Notes: generated from the letters alone by a model not told the origin. Shown: positions 8,844 through 19,880, numbered from the stretch's first letter. The stretch is 64,000 nt of DNA from Sulfurivirga caldicuralii (GCF_900141795.1 NZ_FSRE01000002.1:1-64000), one strand, 5' to 3'. Numbers and translations: made by a program.

Positions 8844-10403
8844 ATGAATGATATTAACACAATTATTCTTACTGACTCGGATCTGTTTTTTGTTCCGGCT
8901 GCCTCAACAGACTCTGTTGTCTCCTTTTCATATGATGAGATGGAGCATATACAGGCCTTTTTGATTGAGTTGGATACTGTATATGCACGCCAGGAATTTA
9001 ATATCCTTTTTTATTCCAAGTCCGATGAATTGATTGTGTCTGATGCGCCTGCACTGATGCCATGGGAGGTGTCGTCGTTTGTTGCAACCCACTGTGGAGA
9101 AAGATACGGATCACAGGAAAGAGTCATCGCGCATGCAGACTACATGCGTTGCAGCGGCAAGCCTATTCTAAGGGACTGGGTAGTTACACTTAATGATCAA
9201 ACCTATTCCGTCTATGAATCCTTGCTGGCCAGAGATATTCTGGTTTTGTCCGTTTACTCTTTTCCGTCAAGTCTCGCCTATGCACTATCCCACCCTGGAA
9301 AAGGATTAAAGGCCAGCCTCAATGGTGTTGCAAAGCTTGCGGGCTCCCAATTAACAAAAAAATTAACGGTTGTATATGACTGCGAATTCATCCATTTTTT
9401 TATAATCGATCAATGTGGGACTGTTTTTTTTCGCCATACCCCAATTAAAAGCAGTCAGAAGGGCGTTGTGGAATCCCTGATCGTACGGGAGGTTGACCTG
9501 ACCTTGAGGTTTGTGTTGGCAAAAGGGGTGATATCAGAGTCTGATCCTATTAATTTTAACCTGATTCTGCCTGATGAGCTACTTGGTCGCGCTCATCTGT
9601 GTAGTGAGAAGTCATTTGTGGGTCTTTCTTTGCTCTCAAATCTTGACTCTTTTAATTGTAGTTCTTTTAAGGCCCTATTAAAAGGTGTTGAGGTAAGCGG
9701 TTGCAATGGACTGCCAATCCCATTATTCAAAGCGGTAGTTAATAAGTATCCAGGTTTCCCTCTTTTAAAAACGCGGGCAGGCAAGAATAAGCGCGCTCTG
9801 GTGCAACTTGGTGCCATAATATGGGCTGGCCTTTTTGTAATTGGGACCCTTTTTTCATACTATTTGGGAAATACCGTTTCAAGGCTTATTAGTCTTCAGG
9901 AGGGAGTATCTACGTTAGAGTATCAAAAGGCCAAGCTCGTATATTTAAGGAATAATATTCAGTCTAAACTGAATCTACATTATGATCCTTCTGATATGTA
10001 TCAGCTTGTATTGTTCAATGATGCCTTCACAAAAGCACAGGCTAATAATCGATTGACAGCAGTCTATTTGCCTTTGCTGGCTGTTCTTGAGCGGTTTGCA
10101 CCACAAGTAAAAATACGTGAGTTTACTTTTGAAGATGAACAATCCAACCTCCTTGGAGAGCCGGTATACAAGATTAAGGTTTTGCTGGCGTTGCCTGTTG
10201 AGGAGTATTCCCTAGCCCAGGTCGATATCTTGATGGAAACCATAGCCAGCCATCTTCAGCGTTCAAAAGGCGTTAAATCGGTTAAACAGATTAAGCAGCC
10301 TTTTGATGATGATACTAAGAAGCTGTTAAAGATTAATATTGAGGATTATGAAAAGGATTACTATTTTTATATAGTTAGTTATAAATTTGCGCCTCCTGAA
10401 TAA
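8844..10403 (+). CDS. GspL/PilM-PilN-like assembly protein (putative MshI equivalent)
   Basis: No close family is recognisable from sequence alone. The 519-residue product has an N-terminal soluble part of about 320 residues, one transmembrane helix around 322-345 (AIIWAGLFVIGTLFSYYLG), a coiled-coil-like stretch, and a C-terminal periplasmic domain of about 130 residues. That is the layout of GspL and of a PilM-PilN fusion, and the gene sits where MSHA and T4P clusters carry mshI or pilM/pilN, directly before the PilO-like gene (the ATG of that gene overlaps this stop, TAATG). The region is particularly AT-rich. Function as a cytoplasm-to-periplasm connector for the ATPase is inferred from layout and context only. 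Confidence 0.55.
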   Translation: MNDINTIILTDSDLFFVPAASTDSVVSFSYDEMEHIQAFLIELDTVYARQEFNILFYSKSDELIVSDAPALMPWEVSSFVATHCGERYGSQERVIAHADYMRCSGKPILRDWVVTLNDQTYSVYESLLARDILVLSVYSFPSSLAYALSHPGKGLKASLNGVAKLAGSQLTKKLTVVYDCEFIHFFIIDQCGTVFFRHTPIKSSQKGVVESLIVREVDLTLRFVLAKGVISESDPINFNLILPDELLGRAHLCSEKSFVGLSLLSNLDSFNCSSFKALLKGVEVSGCNGLPIPLFKAVVNKYPGFPLLKTRAGKNKRALVQLGAIIWAGLFVIGTLFSYYLGNTVSRLISLQEGVSTLEYQKAKLVYLRNNIQSKLNLHYDPSDMYQLVLFNDAFTKAQANNRLTAVYLPLLAVLERFAPQVKIREFTFEDEQSNLLGEPVYKIKVLLALPVEEYSLAQVDILMETIASHLQRSKGVKSVKQIKQPFDDDTKKLLKINIEDYEKDYYFYIVSYKFAPPE

Positions 10404-11041
10404 TGAATTACGTACTTATTAAAAAATATCTTCTCCTTCCAGTTTTGTCCCTGGTTGTTTTGTCTGTTATAGACTATCAGGCATATTTACACCTCAGCCA
10501 TCGTTTAGAAAGAACTCAGCATCGGCTCGACTCCCTGATAGCAGAAGTTAACCGGCTTGACAAAGAGGTTTCCTTTTTGCGCCAGAAGCTGGTTTACTAC
10601 CTTCGTTATGGTGAGCAATATAAGAAGATTTCAGTCTGGCTTGTCAAACCTCTGGATCGTTTGTTGTTTTCTGATCAATTTTATCGTCTGTCTCAGATCT
10701 ACAACATTTCCAATTTTGCCATTACTTTCATGCCTCGTCGCCCTATATCTGGTCTCCGAGCCGGCAATACAGCTATCAGAGAGGGCCTGTTGGTTGCTGA
10801 CCCTGTTAGGTTGCGTTGGGATGGGCCGAGTGATGTAGATCATTTCCGTATTGTTAATTTTTATAATCTACACACATCCCCATATTTTAGAGTTAGTAAC
10901 TGCAGCATGGTATTCTCCGGCGATATTGCCTCATTTGATTTTGCCAAGGCTGTCAAGGAAAGGCCTGGTCTTATTTCTTTCGACTGTGAGCTTGTATTTA
11001 TTGTTGCGATGCCAAGAGAGCTTGATTATGCTTCAGATTAA
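10403..11041 (+). CDS. PilO/MshJ-like inner-membrane protein
   Basis: A 212-residue protein with a single N-terminal transmembrane helix (about 8-28, LLLPVLSLVVLSVIDYQAYL), a predicted coiled coil (HRLERTQHRLDSLIAEVNRLDKEV and on) and a periplasmic alpha/beta domain. This is the PilO/GspM/MshJ plan. It shares its start with the stop of the GspL-like gene (TAATG) and overlaps the next gene by 14 bases, so the three membrane-complex subunits are likely translated as a coupled set. Sequence similarity to named families is weak, so the assignment depends on topology and order. Confidence 0.6.
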   Translation: MNYVLIKKYLLLPVLSLVVLSVIDYQAYLHLSHRLERTQHRLDSLIAEVNRLDKEVSFLRQKLVYYLRYGEQYKKISVWLVKPLDRLLFSDQFYRLSQIYNISNFAITFMPRRPISGLRAGNTAIREGLLVADPVRLRWDGPSDVDHFRIVNFYNLHTSPYFRVSNCSMVFSGDIASFDFAKAVKERPGLISFDCELVFIVAMPRELDYASD

Positions 11042-11501
11042 TAGAGTGATATTACATTCTCTTGTTTTTATTTTGGTTTTTTTAAAACCAGCCTTTTCAG
11101 ACGATGTTCCGGTATCGCTTTTTTCTGATCCTGTCTTCTCTGATCCACTCAAGTTTTTTAACGATAATTTGAATCAGCGTTTCCCCCCTTTTTTTCTCAC
11201 TCCTGATCAACGTGATATGATTGATAGACTGCGTAAAAATCGCTTGGGCATTAAAATTCGGTCAGAATCGCTCGGGCATGGTAAACCTGTTATGCGCAAG
11301 TATAAAATAGTTGGATTTGTGGAGGTTGGCGCCGGAAAGGTTTTTGTAGCGTTGGAGGGCGTTGGGCTTGTTTCGCTAACTCGGATTTTCGGAAGGAATA
11401 AGTTGATAGTCAATAAAGTTGGCTACCGAACTCTTTCTGTTTCAGTTAATGGAGTTCGCCAAGAGTTGACAGTCGGCGAGAAGGTGGCTCTGAAGATGTG
11501 A
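11028..11501 (+). CDS. Secreted PilP/GspC/MshK-like protein
   Basis: The frame is open from further upstream, but ATG 11028 is the likely start: AGAGAG lies nine bases before it and the product then begins with a clean signal peptide (MLQINRVILHSLVFILVFLK-PAFS). The mature part of about 130 residues ends in a small beta-rich domain (KVFVALEGVGLVSLTR..VNGVRQELTVGEKVALKM) similar in plan to the HR domain of PilP/GspC and to MshK. Those proteins link the inner-membrane PilN/PilO pair to the secretin, consistent with its place at the end of the cluster. The assignment is by context and domain plan. It is the last gene before the strand switch to trxB. Confidence 0.6.
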   Translation: MLQINRVILHSLVFILVFLKPAFSDDVPVSLFSDPVFSDPLKFFNDNLNQRFPPFFLTPDQRDMIDRLRKNRLGIKIRSESLGHGKPVMRKYKIVGFVEVGAGKVFVALEGVGLVSLTRIFGRNKLIVNKVGYRTLSVSVNGVRQELTVGEKVALKM

Positions 11502-11518
11502 GACTGGCTTATAAGTTA

Positions 11519-11547
11519 GAGGGGAGTTTCCTTGTTCTTCTCCCCTC
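11519..11547. terminator. Hairpin between convergent genes
   Basis: GAGGGGAG (11519-11526) pairs with CTCCCCTC (11540-11547) around a 13-base loop. It sits between the end of the pilus-like cluster and the end of trxB, which converge. There is no strong T run, so termination activity is uncertain. Confidence 0.5.
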
Positions 11548-11563
11548 CATGGACGTTAAGAAA

Positions 11564-12559
<996 letters not shown>

Positions 12560-12636
12560 CTATCCTCATATATGGATGCAACCTATCAAAGCATGAATCA
12601 ATAATAAGATTTTACGCGCTTTTGGCATCGGAGACA

Positions 12637-12674
12637 GGGGGGTCCCCGACTTTTTCGCAAACCATAAAAATGCG
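12637..12674 (+). repeat. Dispersed GGGGTCCCCGACTTTTT element, copy 1
   Basis: The core GGGGGGTCCCCGACTTTTT spans 12637-12655 between trxB and ftsK. It is followed by CGCA (12656-12659) and TGCG (12671-12674), which can form a short stem around an A-rich loop. Five other copies occur in the window. Confidence 0.85.
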
Positions 12675-12755
12675 CTGTGCTGCCAAGCCGTTCAGAGCGC
12701 TTTGAAGAGCCTTTTTACACGTTCAGGACTTGTTTTGAGCCATTCGAGGAGCATC

Positions 12756-15095
12756 ATGCAGGATTCCGACTCCATGTCGCTATGGCGCTGGCTATTGCGG
12801 GAAGGCGCGTGGCTGGGTGCCCTGTTGCTCGCAACTTTTCTGTTTCTGATTCTGTTCAGCTATACCCCCAGCGACCCCGGCATCAACCAGAGTGGAAGCG
12901 ACCACCCCATTCATAATTACGGGGGGCGCTCCGGCGCCTGGGTGGCCTCAGTCATGTTCTATCTGATCGGTGCCTGGGCGTTGCTTATCCCTTTTTTCCT
13001 GCTTGGGCTGGCGTGGCGCGCCTTTCGTCAGGCACGTGATCTGGACGAATCGGCGGACACATTGACGCGTGGCTTGCTGGGCGGCACCATGGTGCTGGTG
13101 GCGGGCGCTGCGCTAACAGCCCTTTACTTGGATCCCAAGGCATTCATCGTGCCATTGCCCCATTCCGGTGGCGGTGTGCTGGGGTATGCATTGGCACAGA
13201 CGCTGGTCAGTGGCATCGACCGGCTCGCCACAACTCTGTTGTTGCTGCTAGTGGGGGCGCTGGGGGTTGCTTTGCTGCTCGGGCGCAGTTGGCTGAACAT
13301 CTTTGAGTCGACCGGTGCGCGTGCCTGGTGGCTGTGGGAATGGCTGAGAAACCGGCCAGCACAGGACGGTCAGCGTTGGAGCATGGCAGCGCTGAAGGCG
13401 CAGTTCCTGCAACGGTTACGTGGGGATAAGAGCGCGCCTGTTGTGGAGGCTAGGTCGCCTGCTCCAGCCAAAACAAAACGTTCCGCTGCCAATCCGCCGG
13501 CTTCACAGGCGAAAAAAGTGGAGGCGGTGACTGCGCCCGCTTCCACTGCCAGTGTTAACACCCAGGCGCAGGTCAATACCGTTTATACCGGGGGAGAGGG
13601 CGGCTTGCCGCCTGTCGATCTGCTTGATCTGCCGCAACCAGCCCAGGACAACTATGGTGAATCGGAGCTGGCGGAGATGTCTGCCCTGCTGGAGAAGAAT
13701 CTGCTCGACTTCGGCGTCAAGGCGCAAGTGGAGTCGGTGCAGGCCGGCCCCGTGGTGACCCGCTTCGAGATTCTGCCGGCCCCTGGCGTAAAGGTCTCAC
13801 AGATCAGCAACTTGGCCAAGGATCTGGCGCGGGCACTTTCCGTGCGCTCGGTGCGTGTCGTGGAGGTGATCCCCGGCAAGTCTACCGTGGGCATTGAAAT
13901 TCCCAATCCGACTCGTGAAGTGATCGCCCTGCGGGAAATTATCGCGTCCGACCTGTTTGCGCACGCGCGTTCGCCGTTGACACTGGCGCTGGGCAAGGAT
14001 ATTGCCGGCGAACCGGTGGTGGCCGATCTGGCCAAGATGCCACATCTGCTGGTGGCCGGGACCACCGGTTCCGGCAAGTCGGTGGGTATCAACTCCATGA
14101 TCGTCTCCATGCTCTACAAGTCCACACCCGAGCAGGTGCGGCTGATTATGGTGGACCCCAAGATGCTGGAACTGTCGGTGTATGAAGACATTCCCCATCT
14201 GCTTACGCCGGTGGTGACCGACATGAACGAAGCGGCGCAGGCGTTGCGTTGGTGTGTCTATGAGATGGATCGTCGCTATCAGCTGATGGCTAAATTGGGC
14301 GTGCGCAATATCGCCGGTTTCAATGAAAAGGTTCAGGCAGCGATCGACCGTGGCGAGCCGTTGGTCGATCCTCTGTGGAAGCCTGATCCCAACTTTGGCC
14401 ATGAACTGAGCGAAGAGGTCCCGACACTCCAGCCGCTGCCCTATATCGTGGTGGTCATCGATGAGTTCGCCGACATGATGATGGTGGTGGGCAAAAAGGT
14501 GGAGGAGCTGATCGCGCGCCTGGCGCAAAAGGCCCGTGCAGCGGGCATCCACCTGATTCTTGCCACTCAGCGTCCGTCGGTGAACGTGATTACCGGCCTG
14601 ATCAAGGCGAATATTCCCACACGCATCTCCTTTCAGGTGTCGTCCAAGGTGGATTCACGCACCATTCTGGATCAGATGGGCGCCGAGCAGCTTCTGGGGC
14701 AGGGGGACATGCTCTATCTGCCGCCGGGCAGCGGCGTGCCGCGGCGCGTACATGGGGCCTTCGTGTCGGATGACGAGGTGCATCGCGTGGTGGATTACGT
14801 GAAGCAGCAGGGAGCGCCGCAGTATCTGGACATGATCCTGCAACAGGGTAATGAAGGCGGCAGTGCTTCGGCACTGGAGGGCATGGGTGGCGATGCCGAA
14901 AAGGACAGCCTGTATGATGCGGCGGTGGCGTTTGTGATCGAAAAGCAGCGGGTATCCGTCTCCCTGATTCAGCGTCAGTTCAGCATCGGCTACAATCGTG
15001 CCGCACGCATTGTAGAAGCAATGGAGCAAGCAGGCGTGGTGTCCCCCATGGAAAGCAACGGTGGCCGCAAGGTACTGGTGCCGAAGGAGTCGTAA
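12756..15095 (+). CDS. ftsK: DNA translocase FtsK (short form)
   Basis: Septal membrane ATPase that pumps DNA and activates XerCD at dif during division. An in-frame TTG exists at 12702, but GAGGAG (12746-12751) points to ATG 12756, giving 779 residues. The N-terminal domain has about four membrane helices; a short Ala/Pro/Lys-rich linker replaces the long linker of E. coli FtsK (1,329 residues), as in SpoIIIE and many other proteobacterial versions. The motor has Walker [14 protein letters not shown] and Walker [15 protein letters not shown], and the C-terminal winged-helix gamma domain ends in [16 protein letters not shown]. Its stop overlaps the lolA start (TAATG). Confidence 0.97.
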   Translation: MQDSDSMSLWRWLLREGAWLGALLLATFLFLILFSYTPSDPGINQSGSDHPIHNYGGRSGAWVASVMFYLIGAWALLIPFFLLGLAWRAFRQARDLDESADTLTRGLLGGTMVLVAGAALTALYLDPKAFIVPLPHSGGGVLGYALAQTLVSGIDRLATTLLLLLVGALGVALLLGRSWLNIFESTGARAWWLWEWLRNRPAQDGQRWSMAALKAQFLQRLRGDKSAPVVEARSPAPAKTKRSAANPPASQAKKVEAVTAPASTASVNTQAQVNTVYTGGEGGLPPVDLLDLPQPAQDNYGESELAEMSALLEKNLLDFGVKAQVESVQAGPVVTRFEILPAPGVKVSQISNLAKDLARALSVRSVRVVEVIPGKSTVGIEIPNPTREVIALREIIASDLFAHARSPLTLALGKDIAGEPVVADLAKMPHLLVAGTTGSGKSVGINSMIVSMLYKSTPEQVRLIMVDPKMLELSVYEDIPHLLTPVVTDMNEAAQALRWCVYEMDRRYQLMAKLGVRNIAGFNEKVQAAIDRGEPLVDPLWKPDPNFGHELSEEVPTLQPLPYIVVVIDEFADMMMVVGKKVEELIARLAQKARAAGIHLILATQRPSVNVITGLIKANIPTRISFQVSSKVDSRTILDQMGAEQLLGQGDMLYLPPGSGVPRRVHGAFVSDDEVHRVVDYVKQQGAPQYLDMILQQGNEGGSASALEGMGGDAEKDSLYDAAVAFVIEKQRVSVSLIQRQFSIGYNRAARIVEAMEQAGVVSPMESNGGRKVLVPKES

Positions 15096-15721
15096 TGCGT
15101 TTTATTCTCTCACTCTGCGTGGCGTTTATGGTGTTGCCCACCTGGGCTGGCGTGGAGCGCCTGCAGGCCTTTGCCGATCAGCTGCGCACCTTCGAGGCGG
15201 ATTTTGTACAGGAAACCCCGCGCGACGAGAGTGATATCCTTGGTGTGGACATCCATACTGGCCATGTGGCGCTGCAGCGCCCCGGCAAGCTGTACTGGCG
15301 CTATGACAAGGCGCCGCAGGGGCCCCAGTTGCTGGTGGTGGATGGTCGCGCCCTATGGGCATGGGATCCCGACCTCGAGCAGGTGACGGTCCAGCCCATC
15401 GAACAGGTGATCAAGGATATTCCCCTCAACTGGCTGCTGTATCAGATTCCCATTGCCAGCAAGTTTCGCATTATCGATGCAGGCGAAGCCGATGGCCTGC
15501 ACTGGTACAACCTGCGCCCCAAGAAGGATACCTATTTCGAAAGCATGGATGTGGGTCTGGATGCCGCCAACCGCCTCAAGGCGATCACCCTCTATCAGAG
15601 CAACGACCGTGTCGAGCGGGTGCGTTTCGAGCATGTGCGCGTCAATCAGCCGGTGGATGCGAGCCTGTTTGTGTTCCACATTCCCGAGGGGGCGGACGTG
15701 GTGGGAGAGCTGCCACGATGA
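15095..15721 (+). CDS. lolA: Outer-membrane lipoprotein carrier protein LolA
   Basis: Periplasmic chaperone that ferries lipoproteins from the LolCDE complex to LolB. A signal peptide ([18 protein letters not shown]) precedes a beta-rich domain with the family features FEADFVQE near the start, GKLYWRYDKAP, and LLVVDGRALWAWDPDLEQVTV. Its 208 residues are the normal length. It is coupled to ftsK upstream and overlaps the rarA start by four bases (ATGA), the conserved ftsK-lolA-rarA order of many gammaproteobacteria. Confidence 0.96.
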   Translation: MRFILSLCVAFMVLPTWAGVERLQAFADQLRTFEADFVQETPRDESDILGVDIHTGHVALQRPGKLYWRYDKAPQGPQLLVVDGRALWAWDPDLEQVTVQPIEQVIKDIPLNWLLYQIPIASKFRIIDAGEADGLHWYNLRPKKDTYFESMDVGLDAANRLKAITLYQSNDRVERVRFEHVRVNQPVDASLFVFHIPEGADVVGELPR

Positions 15722-17028
15722 GTCAGCCGTTGGCAGAGCGCCTGCGTCCGCAGACCCTTGAGGAATATGTGGGTCAGCAGCATCTATTGGGAGAGGGCAA
15801 GGCGCTCAGCCGCATGTTTGCCAGCGGTCGGCTGCATTCCATGATTTTCTGGGGGCCGCCGGGCACGGGCAAGACCACGCTGGCGCGGCTTATCGCCCGG
15901 CAGTCCGATTTGCAGTTTCTGCAGCTGTCGGCGGTGCTCGATGGGGTCAAGGAGGTGCGCAAGGCGGTTGAGCAGGCGCGCAGTCATCTGCAGACCGCGG
16001 GGCAGGGCACGCTTCTGTTTGTGGATGAGGTGCACCGCTTCAACAAGGCGCAGCAGGATGCCTTTCTGCCGTTTGTGGAAGATGGTACCTTTGTATTTAT
16101 CGGCGCCACCACCGAGAACCCCAGTTTCGAGCTGAACAACGCCCTGTTGTCCCGTGCGCGCGTCTATGTGCTCAAGCCGCTGGATGCCGAGGCGCTGCAG
16201 ACCGTGCTGCAGCGTGGGCTGGATGCGCTGGGTGAGGATCTGGGCCAGCCGCTGGACATCGACGCGGACGCGGCACAGGCGCTGATTCAGGCAGCGGACG
16301 GTGATGCGCGCCGCCTGCTCAACTATCTGGAGCAGGCCAGTGATTTCGCCGAAAGCGATGGGCCTGTGGCGCGTCTGACGCTCGAGGGCGTGCGTGAAGT
16401 GATTCAGGCCGGCACACGCCGTTTCGACAAGGGTGGCGATGCCTTCTACGATCAGATTTCCGCCCTGCACAAGGCGGTGCGCGGCTCCAGTCCGGACGCG
16501 GCGCTCTACTGGCTGACGCGCATGCTCGACGGCGGGGCCGATCCGCGCTATCTGGCACGGCGGCTGATCCGCATGGCCTCCGAGGATATCGGCAATGCCG
16601 ATCCTAAGGCACTGCCGCTGACCATCGCCGCTGCGGAAGCCTACGAGCGTCTCGGCAGCCCGGAAGGGGAGCTGGCGCTGGCGCAGGCTGCGGTCTATCT
16701 GGCGGTGGCGCCCAAGTCCAACGCGGTCTACAAGGCGTACAATACCGCGCTGAAGGATGTGAAGAAGCACGGATCCTACGAGGTGCCTATGCACCTGCGC
16801 AATGCGTCTACCAAGCTGATGAAGCAGCTGGGCTATCACGAGGGCTATCGATACGCCCACGATGAGCCGGAAGGCTATGCGGCGGGTGAAGACTACTTCC
16901 CCGCCGAAATGGCGCCGCGCAGCTACTATCAGCCGGTGCCCCGTGGTATGGAGCGCAAGATTCTGGAAAAGCTTGAATATTTGAAACAGCTGGATGCGGC
17001 TGCGCCGCACAAGAGGAGACCGTCATGA
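15718..17028 (+). CDS. rarA: Replication-associated recombination protein A (MgsA/RarA)
   Basis: Clamp-loader-like AAA ATPase that acts at stalled replication forks. The open frame extends upstream into lolA, but ATG 15718 is the real start: it gives [24 protein letters not shown], the conserved N-terminus, with ATGA overlap to lolA. The 436-residue product has Walker [14 protein letters not shown] and Walker [13 protein letters not shown], sensor 1 [10 protein letters not shown], and the C-terminal tetramerisation domain ([14 protein letters not shown]). The stop overlaps the crcB start. Confidence 0.97.
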   Translation: MSQPLAERLRPQTLEEYVGQQHLLGEGKALSRMFASGRLHSMIFWGPPGTGKTTLARLIARQSDLQFLQLSAVLDGVKEVRKAVEQARSHLQTAGQGTLLFVDEVHRFNKAQQDAFLPFVEDGTFVFIGATTENPSFELNNALLSRARVYVLKPLDAEALQTVLQRGLDALGEDLGQPLDIDADAAQALIQAADGDARRLLNYLEQASDFAESDGPVARLTLEGVREVIQAGTRRFDKGGDAFYDQISALHKAVRGSSPDAALYWLTRMLDGGADPRYLARRLIRMASEDIGNADPKALPLTIAAAEAYERLGSPEGELALAQAAVYLAVAPKSNAVYKAYNTALKDVKKHGSYEVPMHLRNASTKLMKQLGYHEGYRYAHDEPEGYAAGEDYFPAEMAPRSYYQPVPRGMERKILEKLEYLKQLDAAAPHKRRPS

Positions 17029-17408
17029 TGCAGTGGGTGGCCGTTGCAGCGGGCGGGGCGCTGGGCGCCATGAGCCGCTTCTGGATTTCGCATCACGTCT
17101 ATCAGCTGCTGGGCAAGCAGTTCGCCTGGGGGACACTGGCGGTGAATGTGCTGGGCTCCTTCATCATGGGGTTCATGGCCGTGTGGCTGATCGACAAGCT
17201 GGGTGCTTCCAGCGAATGGCGCCTGTTTGTCATGACCGGTTTTCTTGGCGCACTGACCACCTTTTCCACCTTTTCCTTCGAAACCCTGCAGTACCTGCAG
17301 GTGGGCGAAGTCAACAAGGCGCTGGCCAATATCGTCATCAGTGTGGTGGTCTGCCTGATTGCGGTGTGGCTGGGCTTCAATACCGGAAAACTGACCTTGA
17401 CGGAGTAA
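17025..17408 (+). CDS. crcB: Fluoride exporter CrcB/Fluc
   Basis: A 127-residue, four-helix membrane channel that exports fluoride as an antiparallel dimer. Family motifs are clear: GGALGAMSRF at the start, GTLAVNVLGSFIMG (the conserved Asn helix) and GFLGALTTFSTFSFE (the Phe-box helix). Two adjacent ATGs at 17025 and 17028 are possible; GAGGAG at 17012-17017 serves either. It lies inside the rarA-serS run; I see no fluoride riboswitch upstream, so it seems to be expressed with its neighbours. Confidence 0.96.
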   Translation: MMQWVAVAAGGALGAMSRFWISHHVYQLLGKQFAWGTLAVNVLGSFIMGFMAVWLIDKLGASSEWRLFVMTGFLGALTTFSTFSFETLQYLQVGEVNKALANIVISVVVCLIAVWLGFNTGKLTLTE

Positions 17409-18698
<1,290 letters not shown>

Positions 18699-18702
18699 CA
18701 GA

Positions 18703-18742
18703 GGGGGGGGGCCCCGACTTTTTGCGAGCCGCAAAAAACGGC
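18703..18742 (+). repeat. Dispersed GGGGTCCCCGACTTTTT element, copy 2
   Basis: Nine G, then CCCCGACTTTTT, at 18703-18723: a variant lacking the central T of GGGGTCCCC. GCCG (18728-18731) and CGGC (18739-18742) flank an A-rich loop downstream. It begins four bases after the serS stop and precedes the tRNA-Ser promoter. Confidence 0.8.
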
Positions 18743-18766
18743 GCAGGGGCGCCTGCCCTGTTTTGC

Positions 18767-18794
18767 TTGAAAAAATGGCGGTTTCCCCTATAAT
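18767..18794 (+). promoter_or_regulatory. Sigma-70 promoter of tRNA-Ser
   Basis: TTGAAA (18767-18772), 16-base spacer, consensus TATAAT (18789-18794). Predicted start near 18801, about 12 bases before the mature tRNA 5' end. A GAGCGCC sequence follows the -10, GC-rich as in stringently controlled promoters. Confidence 0.85.
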
Positions 18795-18812
18795 GAGCGC
18801 CGTCAATTACCC

Positions 18813-18903
18813 GGTGGGGTGGCTGAGCGGTTGAAAGCACCGGTCTTGAAAACCGGCGTGGGTTGATAGCCCACCGTGGGTTCGAATCCCACCCCCACCG
18901 CCA
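18813..18903 (+). tRNA. tRNA-Ser (anticodon UGA)
   Basis: A class II tRNA of 91 bases with encoded CCA. The acceptor stem GGTGGGG pairs with CCCCACC before G-CCA. The anticodon stem CCGGT/ACCGG holds the loop with TGA, read by UCA and related Ser codons. A long variable arm (GTGGG..CCCAC) and the T arm GTGGG-TTCGAAT-CCCAC are present. It has its own promoter and terminator downstream of serS. Confidence 0.97.
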
Positions 18904-18914
18904 TCTTGTGGAAG

Positions 18915-18937
18915 AAACCGCCTCGGGCGGTTTTTTT
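18915..18937 (+). terminator. Rho-independent terminator after tRNA-Ser
   Basis: AAACCGCC (18915-18922), loop TCG, GGCGGTTT (18926-18933), with T run to 18937. It lies 11 bases after the CCA end. Confidence 0.95.
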
Positions 18938-18953
18938 GTTTCTGCCTTCCATC

Positions 18954-18959
18954 TATAAT
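18954..18959 (+). promoter_or_regulatory. -10 element candidate for the DUF302 gene
   Basis: TATAAT at 18954-18959, 37 bases before the ATG, right after the tRNA terminator. Only a T-rich stretch lies at the -35 position. Confidence 0.45.
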
Positions 18960-18995
18960 AATTTTTTATTTGCGCATAAGTAAAAGGAGTGGAAG

Positions 18996-19388
18996 ATGGC
19001 ATTGAACTATGCAGTCAACAAGGATCTGGCACTGAACGATATGGAGGCTGCGGTAGAGCGCGTGCAGGATGTGGCGCAGAGCATGCAGCTGGGCGTGGTG
19101 TTCGATATCGATGTACAGAAGACCATTGCCACCAAGTTGGGCGAGGACTTCCGTCCCTACCGCATTCTCGGTCTGTGCAACCCTGGTCTGGCCAAGGCGG
19201 CAATTGAGGCGGACGCGGACTTTGGTGCACTCCTGCCCTGCGCCATCGCACTGCACCAGACGGAAAACGGCATTCGTGCCAGTGTTTACAATTTGCCGGC
19301 CATTGTGGACCAGCTGGACAACGCGGCACTGGCTGCCTGGAATGAAACCGTAAAGGAGAAGCTGGCAGCGTTTGTTAACGCGCTGTAA
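18996..19388 (+). CDS. DUF302 family protein
   Basis: The 130-residue product matches the DUF302 pattern: AAVERVQDVAQSMQLGVVFDIDVQKTIATKLGEDFRPYRILGLCNPGLAKAAIEADADFGALLPCAIALHQ, with the conserved FRPYRILGLCNP block and its Cys. Members are small cytoplasmic proteins of unknown biochemical role. AAAGGAG lies before ATG 18996. It is a single-gene unit, with its own -10 candidate upstream and a terminator downstream. I infer nothing further about function. Confidence 0.9.
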   Translation: MALNYAVNKDLALNDMEAAVERVQDVAQSMQLGVVFDIDVQKTIATKLGEDFRPYRILGLCNPGLAKAAIEADADFGALLPCAIALHQTENGIRASVYNLPAIVDQLDNAALAAWNETVKEKLAAFVNAL

Positions 19389-19411
19389 GGCTACACCACT
19401 GCGCTAGAATG

Positions 19412-19435
19412 AAGTCCTCGTTCGAGGGCTTTTTT
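19412..19435 (+). terminator. Terminator after the DUF302 gene
   Basis: AGTCCTC (19413-19419), loop GTTC, GAGGGCT (19424-19430, one G-T pair), then T run to 19435. Confidence 0.85.
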
Positions 19436-19450
19436 GTATTCGGGAGGCAC

Positions 19451-19843
19451 ATGATTCTGGGGATCGGCAGCGACATGGTGGAAGTGGCACGCATAGCGGC
19501 ACTGCAGCAAAAGCATCCGACCTTTGCGCAGCGGATACTGTGCGAACAGGAATATGCCCAGTGGCAGTCACGCAAGGCGTGTGTGGCATTTCTTGCCAAG
19601 CGCTGGGCGGCCAAGGAGGCGGTCTTCAAGGCGCTGGGTACCGGCCTGCGTGATGGCATGCGTTTTCAGCAGGTGTGCATTGAAAATGACGCGCTGGGCA
19701 AGCCGGAGGTATGCTTGCACGGTGCGGCGGCACAGCGCGCGGCGCAGATGGGGATTCGTGTCATCCACCTTTCTCTGAGCGATGAGCGCAACTTTGCGCT
19801 GGCCTTTGCGGTGGCGGAAGGGGACTTGACAGGCACCGTATAA
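19451..19843 (+). CDS. acpS: Holo-[acyl-carrier-protein] synthase
   Basis: Transfers phosphopantetheine from CoA to the serine of apo-ACP; its substrate AcpP is encoded near 58 kb. The upstream-extended frame (19409) runs through the preceding terminator; ATG 19451 with GGGAGG (19442-19447) gives 130 residues beginning MILGIGSDMVEVARI, the standard family start. The Mg-binding Asp of GIGSD and the motif FLAKRWAAKEAVFKALGTG are present. In E. coli acpS follows pdxJ; here it stands before sspA. Confidence 0.97.
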   Translation: MILGIGSDMVEVARIAALQQKHPTFAQRILCEQEYAQWQSRKACVAFLAKRWAAKEAVFKALGTGLRDGMRFQQVCIENDALGKPEVCLHGAAAQRAAQMGIRVIHLSLSDERNFALAFAVAEGDLTGTV

Positions 19844-19880
19844 TAGCTATCACACTCTTAAGAAGGAAAGGAGCCGAACA

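Noticed and set aside
1-11501. Prophage or integrative element at the rRNA end
   Set aside because: No integrase, transposase, direct repeats of the 5S end, or phage gene was seen in the block.
12637-12655. Reading the GGGGTCCCCGACTTTTT core as an ordinary terminator
   Set aside because: The palindrome GGGGTCCCC has no room for a loop, copies occur in both orientations relative to genes, one lies inside pabB, and separate good terminators exist beside copies 3 and 4.
15784-17010. 408-codon minus-strand frame opposite rarA
   Set aside because: Same reason: low-complexity Arg/Leu/His-rich translation mirroring rarA codons.
17025-17030. Fluoride riboswitch upstream of crcB
   Set aside because: There is no space: crcB overlaps rarA, and I see no riboswitch-like fold in the rarA end.
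19826-19844. TTGACA next to TATAAT near the acpS stop
   Set aside because: They are about seven bases apart, too close to act together as one promoter.
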